In this document: piece by piece, positions 49,737-57,237 of the stretch
Layout: each line of letters starts with the position of its first letter
Numbering within the stretch: position 1 is the first letter of the stretch
From: Deltaproteobacteria bacterium
GTDB lineage: Bacteria; Myxococcota_A; Bradymonadia; REDH01
Length of the DNA: 57,237 nt
Assembly: GCA_007693585.1 (NCBI GenBank)
Contig: REDH01000060.1
Location: 1-57,237, forward strand
Reading direction: 5' to 3'
Notes under the pieces: generated by a model
Seen by the model: the letters and a program-made list of their open reading frames with translations, nothing else
Databases searched by the model: none
What the model was told of the DNA's origin: nothing
Made by a program: the position numbers and the translations under genes

Positions 49737-50000
49737 TCAGAAGATCGGGGACTTGGCGCGCGAGCTGCCGAAGATCTGGTCGACCACGGCCCGGAAGAAG
49801 AAGGTCTCGTTGTCCGCGATCTCGGGGGTCACCTTGTCGCGCCACGTCTTCTCCGCCTCGCGGAGCTCGTCGGCCAGCACCTCGAAGAGGGTGTCATCCT
49901 CGATGGCCCGCTGGATCTTGTCCATGTTGTAGGCCTGGATGTCGGAGGCCATGGCCCGGGCGTAGCGGCGGGCCTTCTCGATGGAGTCGATCTTGCTCAT
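49737..50000 (-). CDS. Conserved hypothetical protein, 87 aa
   Basis: I do not recognise this family. The small soluble protein is mostly helical (RRYARAMASDIQAYNMDKIQ, VLADELREAEKTWRDKV), ending in FFFRAVVDQIFG. Its stop is six bases before rluD and its start overlaps the MinD-like gene's stop (ATGA). It could assist the MinD-like protein, but nothing in the sequence shows it. Confidence 0.75.
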   Translation of the reverse strand: MSKIDSIEKARRYARAMASDIQAYNMDKIQRAIEDDTLFEVLADELREAEKTWRDKVTPEIADNETFFFRAVVDQIFGSSRAKSPIF

Positions 50001-51418
50001 GGGGTCTCCTCATGGTCGTCCGGGCCGGGGCGGCGGGACCCCGACGCGGGGGTCTGCCGGGCACGCGCCACGGCATCCAGGTACGCGTGAAGGAGCGCAT
50101 CCTCCTCCATCGCCAGTGTCCGCGCGATCTCCCGGAGGTATCCGCGCAGGTACACGGCCCGCGGAAGCGAGTCTACGTCAAGTGCCTCGATGGCGTCCAG
50201 AACCCTCAGCCCGATCTTCGTGCGCAGCGACAGCTCGCGCCGCGACATGCCCCGCCGCGAACGCGCCTCGCGGATCCGCGCGCCGGGATGATCCACGCCC
50301 GCCGGACGCACCACCGGCACCATGCCCGTCTCCCCCACCGCCGGATCCGGTCGCTCCGCCAGCCACGTCTGCAGGCGGCGGTTCGTCTGCTCCAGCTCCC
50401 CCAGCAGCGCATCCCGCACGGGCGGTGGCAGCAGCCCCCGCGTCAGCGCGCTGTCCCGACGCAACCCCTCCCAGAGCTTGCGATACATCGTCCGGATCTC
50501 CAGCGGCTCCGCACTCGCCGGTATCCCCAGCACCTCGTGCGCCTGACGCTGCTGCGGCCGCGAGACCCGGAGCTGCGATGTCACCAACCGCTCGAGCTGA
50601 CCAAGCCGCTGCGCCAGCTCCCGGATCTGGACCCCGTGCCCCTCGTCCGAACTCAACGGCGCCCCATGCTGCTGCTGACGCATGTGGAACCAACGCCGCT
50701 CGTCGTGATCGATCGCTCCCAGCACCCGCGGCCACGGCCCGACCATCCGCGACAGCGACAGCGCGATCGCCGGCGCCAGATCCCGCTCCGCCGCCTCCCG
50801 AGTGTGGTTGAGCACCAGCCACGGCGACAGCGCATGCGCCGCCTCGGCCCACCGGGATCCAAGGCCCGCACCCTCCGCCGCACCCGGTACCCCCCCCGGA
50901 TCCAGCAACGTCGACGGGTGCAACAGCACCCCCGGGACCTCCACCCCCACGCCCCGCAGGATGTGCGCCGTCGCAAGCTGAAGCCAGCGCGCCGTCGCAT
51001 ACAGCGAGTGCAGCTCCGCCGCCGCCACCAGCACCGGCACGTCCGACGACACCAGAAACGACACCATCTCCCCGTCCGGACGACCGCTCAGGTCCAGCAC
51101 CACCTCGTCCGCCGACAGGCCCCGCAACGCCGCCAGCGTCGACCCCACGTCCCGTGACTCCTCCTCCGTCAGCGTCAACGCGCGAAGATCACCCACACGC
51201 ACCGCCCGATCCGCGAGCGCGACCCCAGACCCCCCCGGGTCGATCCCCAGACGAAGGTGATGCGTCGGCACCAGCGACGCCGCATCCACCAGCACCACCC
51301 CGCCCCGACTCCCGCGGGAGAGCGCACGCGCAACCTCCAGCGCAAGCGTCGAGCGCCCCACACCACCCCCGCCCCCCGCCAGCGCAATCAGCCGCGGTCT
51401 GTCCTCTGCGGTTGCCAA
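49997..51418 (-). CDS. MinD/ParA-like ATPase domain fused to a RodZ-type HTH
   Basis: The first 280 residues resemble MinD/ParA ATPases, but the P-loop reads ALAGGGGGVGRST: the two lysines of KGGVGKST are replaced, including the phosphate-contacting one (Arg22). Later strands are visible (VVLVDAASLVPTHHL, EVVLDLSGRPDGEMV), then helices and, at about 400-460, a RodZ/HTH_25-like domain (IREARSRRGMSRRELSLRTK, RAVYLRGYLREIARTLA). Start is uncertain: no Met is near the P-loop, so TTG 51418 with GAGGA seven bases upstream was chosen; upstream codons run through tandem repeats. It is divergent from the FHA gene and heads the rluD/ubiB operon. ATP hydrolysis is doubtful. Confidence 0.7.
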   Translation of the reverse strand: MATAEDRPRLIALAGGGGGVGRSTLALEVARALSRGSRGGVVLVDAASLVPTHHLRLGIDPGGSGVALADRAVRVGDLRALTLTEEESRDVGSTLAALRGLSADEVVLDLSGRPDGEMVSFLVSSDVPVLVAAAELHSLYATARWLQLATAHILRGVGVEVPGVLLHPSTLLDPGGVPGAAEGAGLGSRWAEAAHALSPWLVLNHTREAAERDLAPAIALSLSRMVGPWPRVLGAIDHDERRWFHMRQQQHGAPLSSDEGHGVQIRELAQRLGQLERLVTSQLRVSRPQQRQAHEVLGIPASAEPLEIRTMYRKLWEGLRRDSALTRGLLPPPVRDALLGELEQTNRRLQTWLAERPDPAVGETGMVPVVRPAGVDHPGARIREARSRRGMSRRELSLRTKIGLRVLDAIEALDVDSLPRAVYLRGYLREIARTLAMEEDALLHAYLDAVARARQTPASGSRRPGPDDHEETP

Positions 51419-51767
51419 CCCACCGTCCTCGCATCGTCTTCGAACCTCACCCCGAAGACACCGGCGCGACGCCCCGGGGGAACGCCCATCCTTGCCACGG
51501 TCCGCACCCGCTGTCCAATCCGGGAAACCGACGCACTCGGCGCACACGGTGCTTGCCCATCGACCGTGCCTGGGCCACGATGAGCCGGCCGCAGCGGCAC
51601 GGCCCGTGCCGCCGCTCCACCGACAGGATGCCTGCCCGACCGAACTCGCGAACAACCCGGGCGAACAACCCGGGCGAACAACCCGGGCGAACAACCCGGG
51701 CGAACAACGCACGAGAGGCATCGACCGAACACGTCCGGACCCCGAACGCACGACCACCCCGACCGAC
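51419..51767. other. 349-bp divergent region between MinD-like and FHA genes
   Basis: No gene is likely here. It contains the 13-bp repeat array and the leaders of both neighbours. No clear promoter was seen. Confidence 0.5.
51649..51710. repeat. 13-bp tandem repeat, about 4.8 copies
   Basis: Four perfect units CGAACAACCCGGG start at 51649, 51662, 51675 and 51688; a fifth partial unit ends at 51710. Each carries the palindrome CCCGGG. They precede the FHA start codon by about 58 bases and look like protein-binding iterons or a variable-number repeat. Confidence 0.9.
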
Positions 51768-52496
51768 ATGTACACGCTCGTCCACTACCACGATGGGGCA
51801 CGCGCCCAGTACACGCTCCGACCCGGCACACCGCTCATCGTCGGACGACACCCGGAGTGCGAGGTCGTGCTCGCCGATGCCAGCGTCTCGCGACAGCACG
51901 CCCGGATCGAGATCGACGCCGATGGACAGCCCTGGGTCGAGGACCTCGGCTCCTTCAACGGAACCTACATCGCCGACGAGCGGATCGACCGCGCTCGCCT
52001 CGAGAGCGGTACCGACCTGCGCTGTGGCGAGATCCAGCTGTTCTTCGTCGAAGAGGGCGACGAGCGCGCCCTCCCCGGACCCGCCAGCCAGGAACGGCTC
52101 GACTCCCGCCGCATGGGAACCATGCCCTCCGGACCCATGCTCGCCGTCGACATCGACGCCGACGCCGGCGCCAGCATCCCCGAACAACTCGAGACCGCGC
52201 TCCTCCTCGCCACCGAGCTCGGCGCCTGCCAGCAGCGACTGCTCCGCCACTTCCAGGAACTCGCCGCGCAGCACGACCGCATCGCCACCGAGCTCGAAGC
52301 ACTCTTCTCCATCGAACAGGCCTACCATCGACGGCTGCTCCGGCTCGTGCATCGCGCCCACGCCGGCCCCGGCCCGAGCGCACAGGTTCGCCCGAATCCC
52401 CACCAGACCACCGGCCCCATTCCCGCCGAATCCGGCGCCGCAGGGCCCCCGACCACCATCGATCCCGGCGCCTTCCCCAGCCCCGCCGAGGACTGA
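51768..52496 (+). CDS. FHA-domain signalling protein
   Basis: FHA domains bind phosphothreonine peptides made by Ser/Thr kinases, abundant in Myxococcota. Residues 1-95 form the domain: VGRHPECEVVLADASVSRQH and VEDLGSFNGTYI hold the conserved Gly-Arg, Ser-His and Asn-Gly. The middle part is acidic. A helical segment at about 145-200 (QLETALLLATELGACQQRLL, AAQHDRIATELEALFSIEQA) may be a coiled coil, and the end is Pro-rich and disordered. ATG 51768 gives a start directly at the first strand (MYTLVHYHDG); longer frames translate the repeat array. No kinase gene is adjacent. Confidence 0.85.
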   Translation: MYTLVHYHDGARAQYTLRPGTPLIVGRHPECEVVLADASVSRQHARIEIDADGQPWVEDLGSFNGTYIADERIDRARLESGTDLRCGEIQLFFVEEGDERALPGPASQERLDSRRMGTMPSGPMLAVDIDADAGASIPEQLETALLLATELGACQQRLLRHFQELAAQHDRIATELEALFSIEQAYHRRLLRLVHRAHAGPGPSAQVRPNPHQTTGPIPAESGAAGPPTTIDPGAFPSPAED

Positions 52497-52522
52497 ACGA
52501 CGCCGTCACCGCCGCACGGCCG

Positions 52523-54109
52523 TCAACCCGCCCCGGCGGCCTCCGCACCCGTCGTCTCCCCCGGCAACCACACCTGCAGCGTCGCTCCGCCCAGCAGCCC
52601 CGAGCGCTCCGCCGTCAGCGTGCCCCCGTGCGCCTGCACCACGTCCCGGCTGATCCCCAGCCCCAGCCCCGTGCCCTGCGCCCGCGTGCTGAAGAACGGC
52701 TCGAAGATCCGCGCGTCGTCCCCCTCCGCCCAGCCAGGACCGCTGTCCTCCACCCACACCCGTGTCCCCGCATCCCCGTGCTCCACCCGCACCCGGATGC
52801 GGCCCTCCGTCTCCGCCGACTCCAGCGCCTCCGCCGCGTTCTGCAGCAGGTTCCACAGCACCTGCCGGAGCTGATTCTCGTCCCCAGGCAGCGGCGCACA
52901 CTCCGGAAGCTCGCTCGACAACCGGATTCCCGAACGCCGCAGCCGCGGCGCCATCTGGCGCAACACGTCCCGCACCACCGGAACCAGATCCATCGACCGG
53001 CGATCCGCCTCCCGCGCCCGCACCGCGCTCAGATAGTCCCCCGTCAGGGCCACCAGCCTCGCCACCTCGCGCTCCACGCTGTCGAACATCTCCCGGACCT
53101 CCGGGTCCACCTCCTCCAGCCGATCCAGCTCCTCCCGAAGCATCTCCACGTTCAGGCTGATGCTCGACAGCGGGTTGCGGATCTCGTGCGTGATCCGACT
53201 GCTCATCTCCCCCAGCGCCGCCAGACGCTCCGCCTCCACCAGCGCCTGCTCCGCACGCACGCGCTCGTCCAGCGCCTCCTGAAGCACCACCGTCTGCCTC
53301 CGAAGCTCCCCGTCCCGCTCCTGCAACGCACGCGCCATCGACTCGAATGTCCGCACCAGCAACCCCACCTCGTCCGAACCCGCCGCGATCGAACCCTCCC
53401 CCGGATACTCCCCCCGGCGCAACGCCTCCGCTGCCCCCGTCAGCGCACGCACCGGACGCAACCCCCGCACCGTGAACGCCAGCGCCAGCACCGCCAGCAG
53501 CAACGCCGCTCCCCCGCTCCACAGAATCCGCATCCGCGCCCGCCGCGCAATCTCCCCCGCATCCCCCGTCAGCGCGTCCACCCGCACCTCCACCACACGA
53601 CCCAGATCGTGCGTCCGGCGCTCCATCCGGCGCAGCCGCGCCCGCGTCGTGCTCCGTGTCGCCGAAAACGCCTCGTCCCCCGACACCTCCAGCGCACGCA
53701 CCAGATCCGCAATGCGACGACTCTCCGCCTCCAGCTGCGGCAGCACGTCATGCAGGTTCCGCAGGAATGACCGCTCCCCCGCAGGGATCGACCCCGCCAG
53801 CACGCCCTCCACATGCAGCCGCAAGGCCTCCACCCGAACCGGCACCTCCGACGCACCACGACGCGCGCGCAACCCCTGACGAACCACCGCCGAATCCGGA
53901 TCCGCCGTCACCCCCTGCAGCGCCCGAAGCTCCCGGCCCAGCTCGTCCAGCCCACGCATCACCGGTAGATACCCCTCGGTCACCAGCGTGAAGTGACCCT
54001 GCAGCCGAGCCTGCGCCTCCAGGTGCGTCCACAGACTCACCCCCAGCGCCGCGATCACCACCGCAAACGCCACCAGCACCCGCGCCACAAGGGAGAGCCG
54101 AATCGTCAT
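52523..54109 (-). CDS. Orphan membrane sensor histidine kinase
   Basis: This two-component sensor kinase has 528 residues from ATG 54109 (ATG 54118 would add three). TM1 is at about 5-26 and TM2 at 195-215; the periplasmic helical region between them suggests a four-helix-bundle sensor. A HAMP linker follows, then a HisKA domain with phosphorylated His308 (ITHEIRNPLSS) and a HATPase with LLQNAAEALES, VEDSGPGW and GTGLGLGISRDVVQAHGG. No response regulator is nearby, so the partner is elsewhere. It diverges from accC with only 80 bases between the starts. The signal sensed is unknown. Confidence 0.92.
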   Translation of the reverse strand: MTIRLSLVARVLVAFAVVIAALGVSLWTHLEAQARLQGHFTLVTEGYLPVMRGLDELGRELRALQGVTADPDSAVVRQGLRARRGASEVPVRVEALRLHVEGVLAGSIPAGERSFLRNLHDVLPQLEAESRRIADLVRALEVSGDEAFSATRSTTRARLRRMERRTHDLGRVVEVRVDALTGDAGEIARRARMRILWSGGAALLLAVLALAFTVRGLRPVRALTGAAEALRRGEYPGEGSIAAGSDEVGLLVRTFESMARALQERDGELRRQTVVLQEALDERVRAEQALVEAERLAALGEMSSRITHEIRNPLSSISLNVEMLREELDRLEEVDPEVREMFDSVEREVARLVALTGDYLSAVRAREADRRSMDLVPVVRDVLRQMAPRLRRSGIRLSSELPECAPLPGDENQLRQVLWNLLQNAAEALESAETEGRIRVRVEHGDAGTRVWVEDSGPGWAEGDDARIFEPFFSTRAQGTGLGLGISRDVVQAHGGTLTAERSGLLGGATLQVWLPGETTGAEAAGAG

Positions 54110-54120
54110 CACACCCATCG

Positions 54121-54150
54121 TTGACGGGAAAAGGGGCGTTCCGCTATGCC
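54121..54150 (+). promoter_or_regulatory. Promoter of the biotin carboxylase operon
   Basis: TTGACG (54121-54126), an 18-base spacer, TATGCC (54145-54150). It abuts the histidine kinase start and would give a leader of about 33 bases. Confidence 0.5.
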
Positions 54151-54189
54151 GAGGCCGCCCCGAACGGTGGGCCCCTGCCAGGACCAATC

Positions 54190-55713
54190 ATGTTCCAGAA
54201 AGTCCTCATCGCCAACCGTGGCGAAATCGCCATCCGCGTCATGCGGACCCTCCGGGAGATGGGCATCGCCACCGTCGCCGTCTACTCCGACGCCGACCGA
54301 CGCGCCGCGCACACCCGCTACGCCGACGAGGCCTGGCACATCGGAGGCTCCGCCAGCAACGAGTCCTACCTCCTCGTCGACCGCATCCTCGATGTCGCCG
54401 AGAAGAGCGGGGCACAGGCCATCCACCCCGGCTACGGATTCCTCTCCGAAAACACCACCCTCGCCAACGCCTGCGCCCAGCGCGGCATCGCCTTCATCGG
54501 GCCCGAACCCCACGCCATCATCGAGATGGGCGAGAAAACCCGCGCCCGAAACCTCATGATCCAGGCCGGCGTGCCCGTCGTCCCCGGCACCGAAGGCGCC
54601 ATCGATACCGCCGAGGAAGCCCTCGAATTCGCCCGCGACATCGGCTTCCCCGTCCTCATCAAGGCCGCCGCCGGCGGCGGCGGAAAGGGCATGCGACGCG
54701 TCGACGACCCCAACGACTTCGTCGACGCCTTCAACGGCGCACGACGCGAAGCCCTCTCCGCCTTCGGAAACGGCGACTGCTACGTCGAAAAGTGGATCCT
54801 CCAGCCCAAGCACGTCGAATTCCAGATCCTCTGCGACACCCACGGCAACGCCATCCACCTCTTCGAACGAGAGTGCTCCGTCCAGCGCCGACACCAGAAG
54901 GTCGTCGAGGAAACCCCCTGCCCCGTCCTCCTCCCCGAAACCCGACAGCGCATGGGCGAAGTCGCCGTCCGCGCCGCCCGCGCCGTCGACTACGTCGGCG
55001 CAGGAACCGTCGAATTCCTCCTCGACGTCCACCAGGACTTCTACTTCCTCGAGATGAACACCCGCCTGCAGGTCGAACACCCCATCACCGAGATGGTCAC
55101 CGGCGTCGACCTCGTCGCCGAACAGATCCGCATCGCCGCAGGTCTCCCCATGTCCGTCCGACAGGACGACCTCCGACAGACCGGACACGCCATCGAGGTC
55201 CGCGTCTACGCCGAGGACCCCGACAACAACTTCATGCCCGCCCCAGGACCCATCACCCGACTGCGCGTCCCCCAGGGCCCCGGCACCCGCGACGACTCCG
55301 GCTTCCACGAGGGCGACACCGTCTCCCTCTTCTATGACCCCATGCTCTCCAAGTTCATCGTCCACGGACACGACCGCGAACACGCCCGCATGCGCATGCT
55401 CCGCGCCCTCGACGAGTACGTCGTCCACGGCACCGAAACCAACATCGACTTCCTCCGCGACTGCCTCCGCGAACCCTCCTTCGTCGACGGCTCCTACGAC
55501 ACCGGCGTCATCGACGCCATCCGAACCCTCCGCGACAACCGACCCCCCATCGACGACGAGGACCACCTCGACGCCCTCCTCGCCGCAGCCATGGCCTTCC
55601 ACTTCCAGCAGGGCAGGACCTCCGCAGCCACCACCGACCCCGCCACCAACCGCGAGGACGACAGCGCCTGGCGCCTCTTCGGACGACGACAGCAGCTCGG
55701 CCGACTCTCCTGA
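54190..55713 (+). CDS. accC: Biotin carboxylase subunit of acyl-CoA carboxylase
   Basis: This ATP-grasp enzyme carboxylates the biotin carrier using bicarbonate and ATP. The 507-residue sequence shows the intact N-domain (FQKVLIANRGEIAIRVMRTL), the lid GFPVLIKAAAGGGGKGMRR, FERECSVQRRHQKVVEE, VGAGTVEFL, and active-site MNTRLQVEHPITEMVTGVD. ATG 54190 is directly before the first strand. The roughly 50 extra C-terminal residues are longer than in E. coli AccC. The next gene is a biotin carrier. With no carboxyltransferase present, acetyl-, propionyl- or other acyl-CoA carboxylase cannot be decided. Confidence 0.93.
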   Translation: MFQKVLIANRGEIAIRVMRTLREMGIATVAVYSDADRRAAHTRYADEAWHIGGSASNESYLLVDRILDVAEKSGAQAIHPGYGFLSENTTLANACAQRGIAFIGPEPHAIIEMGEKTRARNLMIQAGVPVVPGTEGAIDTAEEALEFARDIGFPVLIKAAAGGGGKGMRRVDDPNDFVDAFNGARREALSAFGNGDCYVEKWILQPKHVEFQILCDTHGNAIHLFERECSVQRRHQKVVEETPCPVLLPETRQRMGEVAVRAARAVDYVGAGTVEFLLDVHQDFYFLEMNTRLQVEHPITEMVTGVDLVAEQIRIAAGLPMSVRQDDLRQTGHAIEVRVYAEDPDNNFMPAPGPITRLRVPQGPGTRDDSGFHEGDTVSLFYDPMLSKFIVHGHDREHARMRMLRALDEYVVHGTETNIDFLRDCLREPSFVDGSYDTGVIDAIRTLRDNRPPIDDEDHLDALLAAAMAFHFQQGRTSAATTDPATNREDDSAWRLFGRRQQLGRLS

Positions 55714-55748
55714 CCTGCAACTTCCCCACCCCTCGACCGGCGATCCCC

Positions 55749-56279
55749 ATGGCACAGACCGCACGCTACGTCCTCCTCACCGGCGACGACGACAACCCCA
55801 CCCGACCCATCGCCATCGAGGACCTCGGCGACGACCGCTACGCCGTCACCATCGACGGCAAGACCCACGAGATCACCGCCTACCCCACCGACCGCGGGGT
55901 CGCCCTCCTGCGCGGCGTCCGCTCCCGGGACGTCCAGGTCGAGTCCCGCGCCCCCGGGGAGTGGATCGCCCACCTGCCCGCCGGACGCGTCGACCTCAAG
56001 CTCATGGAAGAGCGCCTCTGGCGCCTGCGCAGCGTCCTCGGCGGCGCCGGCGGCGCGGGCGACGACAAGCTCGTCTCCCCCATGGCCGGAAAGGTCGTGC
56101 TCACCAGCGTCCAGCCCGGTGACTCCGTCGAGGAGGGACAGACCCTCGTCATCGTCGAGGCCATGAAGATGGAAAACGAGCTGCGCGCCACCGCCGCTGG
56201 CACCGTCGCCGCCGTCCACGTCGCCGCCGGCGACACCGTCGAGCCCGGAATGGTGCTCGTGGAGTTCGAGGTCGAGTAG
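55749..56279 (+). CDS. Biotin carboxyl carrier protein
   Basis: The C-terminal 80 residues are a biotinyl domain (KLVSPMAGKVVLTSVQPGDS and EAMKMENELRA, with Lys140 the biotin site). The first 100 residues (IAIEDLGDDRYAVTIDGKTH, HLPAGRVDLKLMEERLWRLR) resemble the BT-type linker domains of propionyl-CoA-type carboxylases, but are shorter. At 176 residues it is a stand-alone carrier for the biotin carboxylase encoded 35 bases upstream. An acyl-CoA carboxylase beta gene is not in the window. Confidence 0.9.
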   Translation: MAQTARYVLLTGDDDNPTRPIAIEDLGDDRYAVTIDGKTHEITAYPTDRGVALLRGVRSRDVQVESRAPGEWIAHLPAGRVDLKLMEERLWRLRSVLGGAGGAGDDKLVSPMAGKVVLTSVQPGDSVEEGQTLVIVEAMKMENELRATAAGTVAAVHVAAGDTVEPGMVLVEFEVE

Positions 56280-56289
56280 GGCGAGCCCC

Positions 56290-57168
56290 TCACTCGTACC
56301 GATGCGCGATCGGCCGCACCTCGTGGCACGGCCTGCACAGCGCCGTCGCCAGACCCGAATTGCGGCGCGTGCGCCCCGCCACCGCCTTGAACACGTCCCC
56401 CGACCGATCCTCGTCGCACTGGATGCACGGGTTGAGCGACCCGTCCGGCAGATGGAACGGATCGTTGAGCGCACGCAGACACAGATCCTGGCACTCCTCC
56501 CGCGTGTTCACCGTGTTCCAGTACCAGATGCTCGCACACGCCTCGTTGAACCCGATGTCCGCCAGGCACTCGAGGTTCCGGCGCTCCCCGCCCACCAGCC
56601 CCTGGATGCCGCACTGGCGCACCGGGGTCGTGAGATCCCGCACCCCCGCGTAGATCGCCAGGCTGCCCAGATCCGAACACAGCCCGCACCCCCCGGCATG
56701 CGTCATGATCGCCCCCGACGCCGCCGCATCCGCCGCCGAGGCCCACGTCTCCAGCCGGTAGGTGCGCGCCTCCGCGTCCTCCACCCGCACGGCGCATACC
56801 GCATCCGGATCCTCCTCGGGGGCAGGCGACAGGTACGGATTCTCCGTCAGGGGAGCAGGCGGATCCAGCAGCGTCCACCCGTTCAGCGCCTCCACGAAGG
56901 CCTCGTCGTAGTCCGGCGGAACGAACGGCCCCCCATCGCAGTCCGCGCAGGCGTCCGTGCACTGCGACTCGTCCAGCCCGGTGTTCGCCGCGGGCCGGCC
57001 GAACAGCTCGTCCCCGGTGCACATCCCCACCGGTTCGACCGACGGGACGGCATCCGACGTCGAGGGCGCCGGAACATCGGCGTCATCGTCCCCGCAGGCC
57101 GTGAGCCCGAACGGGAGCAGAAGGAAGACCAGAGGCAGCGAGAGGGCCAGGGAAGGGCGCACGACCAT
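56290..57168 (-). CDS. Cys-rich lipoprotein with multiple CxxC motifs
   Basis: ATG 57168 opens a lipoprotein signal (LALSLPLVFLLLPFGLTACG, Cys25). The 292-residue product then carries CxxC-like pairs CTDACADC, GGCGLCSD, CIQCDEDRSGD and CRPCHE, with other single cysteines; GRTRRNSGLATALCRPC is the most family-like end. It likely forms several disulfides or a metal site. CRPCH matches a heme-binding pattern, but no methionine ligand or cytochrome fold is apparent, so I do not call it a cytochrome. I have a weak memory of similar CxQCDED/GRTRRNSGL sequences in eukaryotic microbes. Convergent with the biotin carrier gene, ten bases apart. Confidence 0.7.
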   Translation of the reverse strand: MVVRPSLALSLPLVFLLLPFGLTACGDDDADVPAPSTSDAVPSVEPVGMCTGDELFGRPAANTGLDESQCTDACADCDGGPFVPPDYDEAFVEALNGWTLLDPPAPLTENPYLSPAPEEDPDAVCAVRVEDAEARTYRLETWASAADAAASGAIMTHAGGCGLCSDLGSLAIYAGVRDLTTPVRQCGIQGLVGGERRNLECLADIGFNEACASIWYWNTVNTREECQDLCLRALNDPFHLPDGSLNPCIQCDEDRSGDVFKAVAGRTRRNSGLATALCRPCHEVRPIAHRYE

Positions 57169-57237
57169 GGGCGGACTCGACGGAAGGAACGGCATCACGG
57201 CGCGCGACCAACCCGACCGCGCACCCACCCCGTCTAG

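Noticed and set aside
51649-51710. CRISPR array or coding repeat
   Set aside because: Units are 13 bases with no spacers, and the translated repeat lies upstream of the natural FHA start.
56300-56345. CRPCH as a heme c site in the Cys-rich lipoprotein
   Set aside because: It is one of several CxxC pairs, no axial methionine or cytochrome fold is visible, and it lies at the extreme C-terminus.

Overview
The window is very GC-rich and densely packed with bacterial genes. A C-terminal Gly-Cys/transmembrane/Arg sorting tail of the MYXO-CTERM type, many lipoproteins, and FHA, HTH and MinD-like proteins point to a member of the Myxococcota (former Deltaproteobacteria). The assignment is inferred from protein features only. 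No rRNA, tRNA, CRISPR array, insertion sequence or phage gene was seen.

Layout. 0.1-8.5 kb: an MDR-family oxidoreductase, two secreted lipoproteins (one resembling acetolactate decarboxylase, one with both halves of a PNGase F-like fold), a 61-bp tandem repeat, and a 1,581-residue MYXO-CTERM surface protein on the minus strand. 8.7-12.1 kb (minus): a TonB-dependent receptor followed by a His-rich lipoprotein. 12.7 kb: a ChaC-type gamma-glutamylcyclotransferase behind a 44-bp tandem repeat.

13.7-32.2 kb (plus) is the core of the window, a respiratory super-cluster. The first block (13.7-18.5 kb) is for oxidase biogenesis: a membrane-anchored eight-cysteine protein, heme A synthase, heme O synthase, an ABC transporter pair and a SCO-like thioredoxin-fold protein, all overlapping by one to four bases. 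The second block is alternative complex III (ActA to ActF). The third is an acidic one-TM protein, a classical SCO copper chaperone, and a caa3-type oxidase (CoxB with fused cytochrome c, CoxA with the YSHP motif of A2-type oxidases, CoxC, CoxD). Together they would carry electrons from quinol through ActA/ActE and the CoxB cytochrome c domain to oxygen, with the first block making heme A and delivering copper.

32.4-39.2 kb: a PduO-type cobalamin adenosyltransferase, two unrecognised proteins, then assimilatory sulfate reduction (siroheme synthase split over two genes, a siroheme sulfite/nitrite reductase, DUF934, and an APS reductase convergent with them). 39.2-43.9 kb: an HExxH protein, a PhoD phosphatase with its own terminator, an unknown protein and a possible glycosyltransferase. 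44.0-50.0 kb: metK divergent from a RodZ-like HTH membrane protein and recO, then a minus-strand operon ending in rluD and a UbiB-family kinase. 50.0-57.2 kb: a MinD-like/HTH fusion with a degenerate P-loop divergent from an FHA protein, an orphan histidine kinase, a biotin carboxylase/biotin carrier pair, and a Cys-rich lipoprotein.

Several plausible sigma-70-like promoters share the form TTGAC(A/G)-N16-18 followed by TAACCC, TATCCT, TATGCC or ATACGT. The strand composition (G versus C at third codon positions) flips several times in the window, which produces long spurious antisense reading frames.
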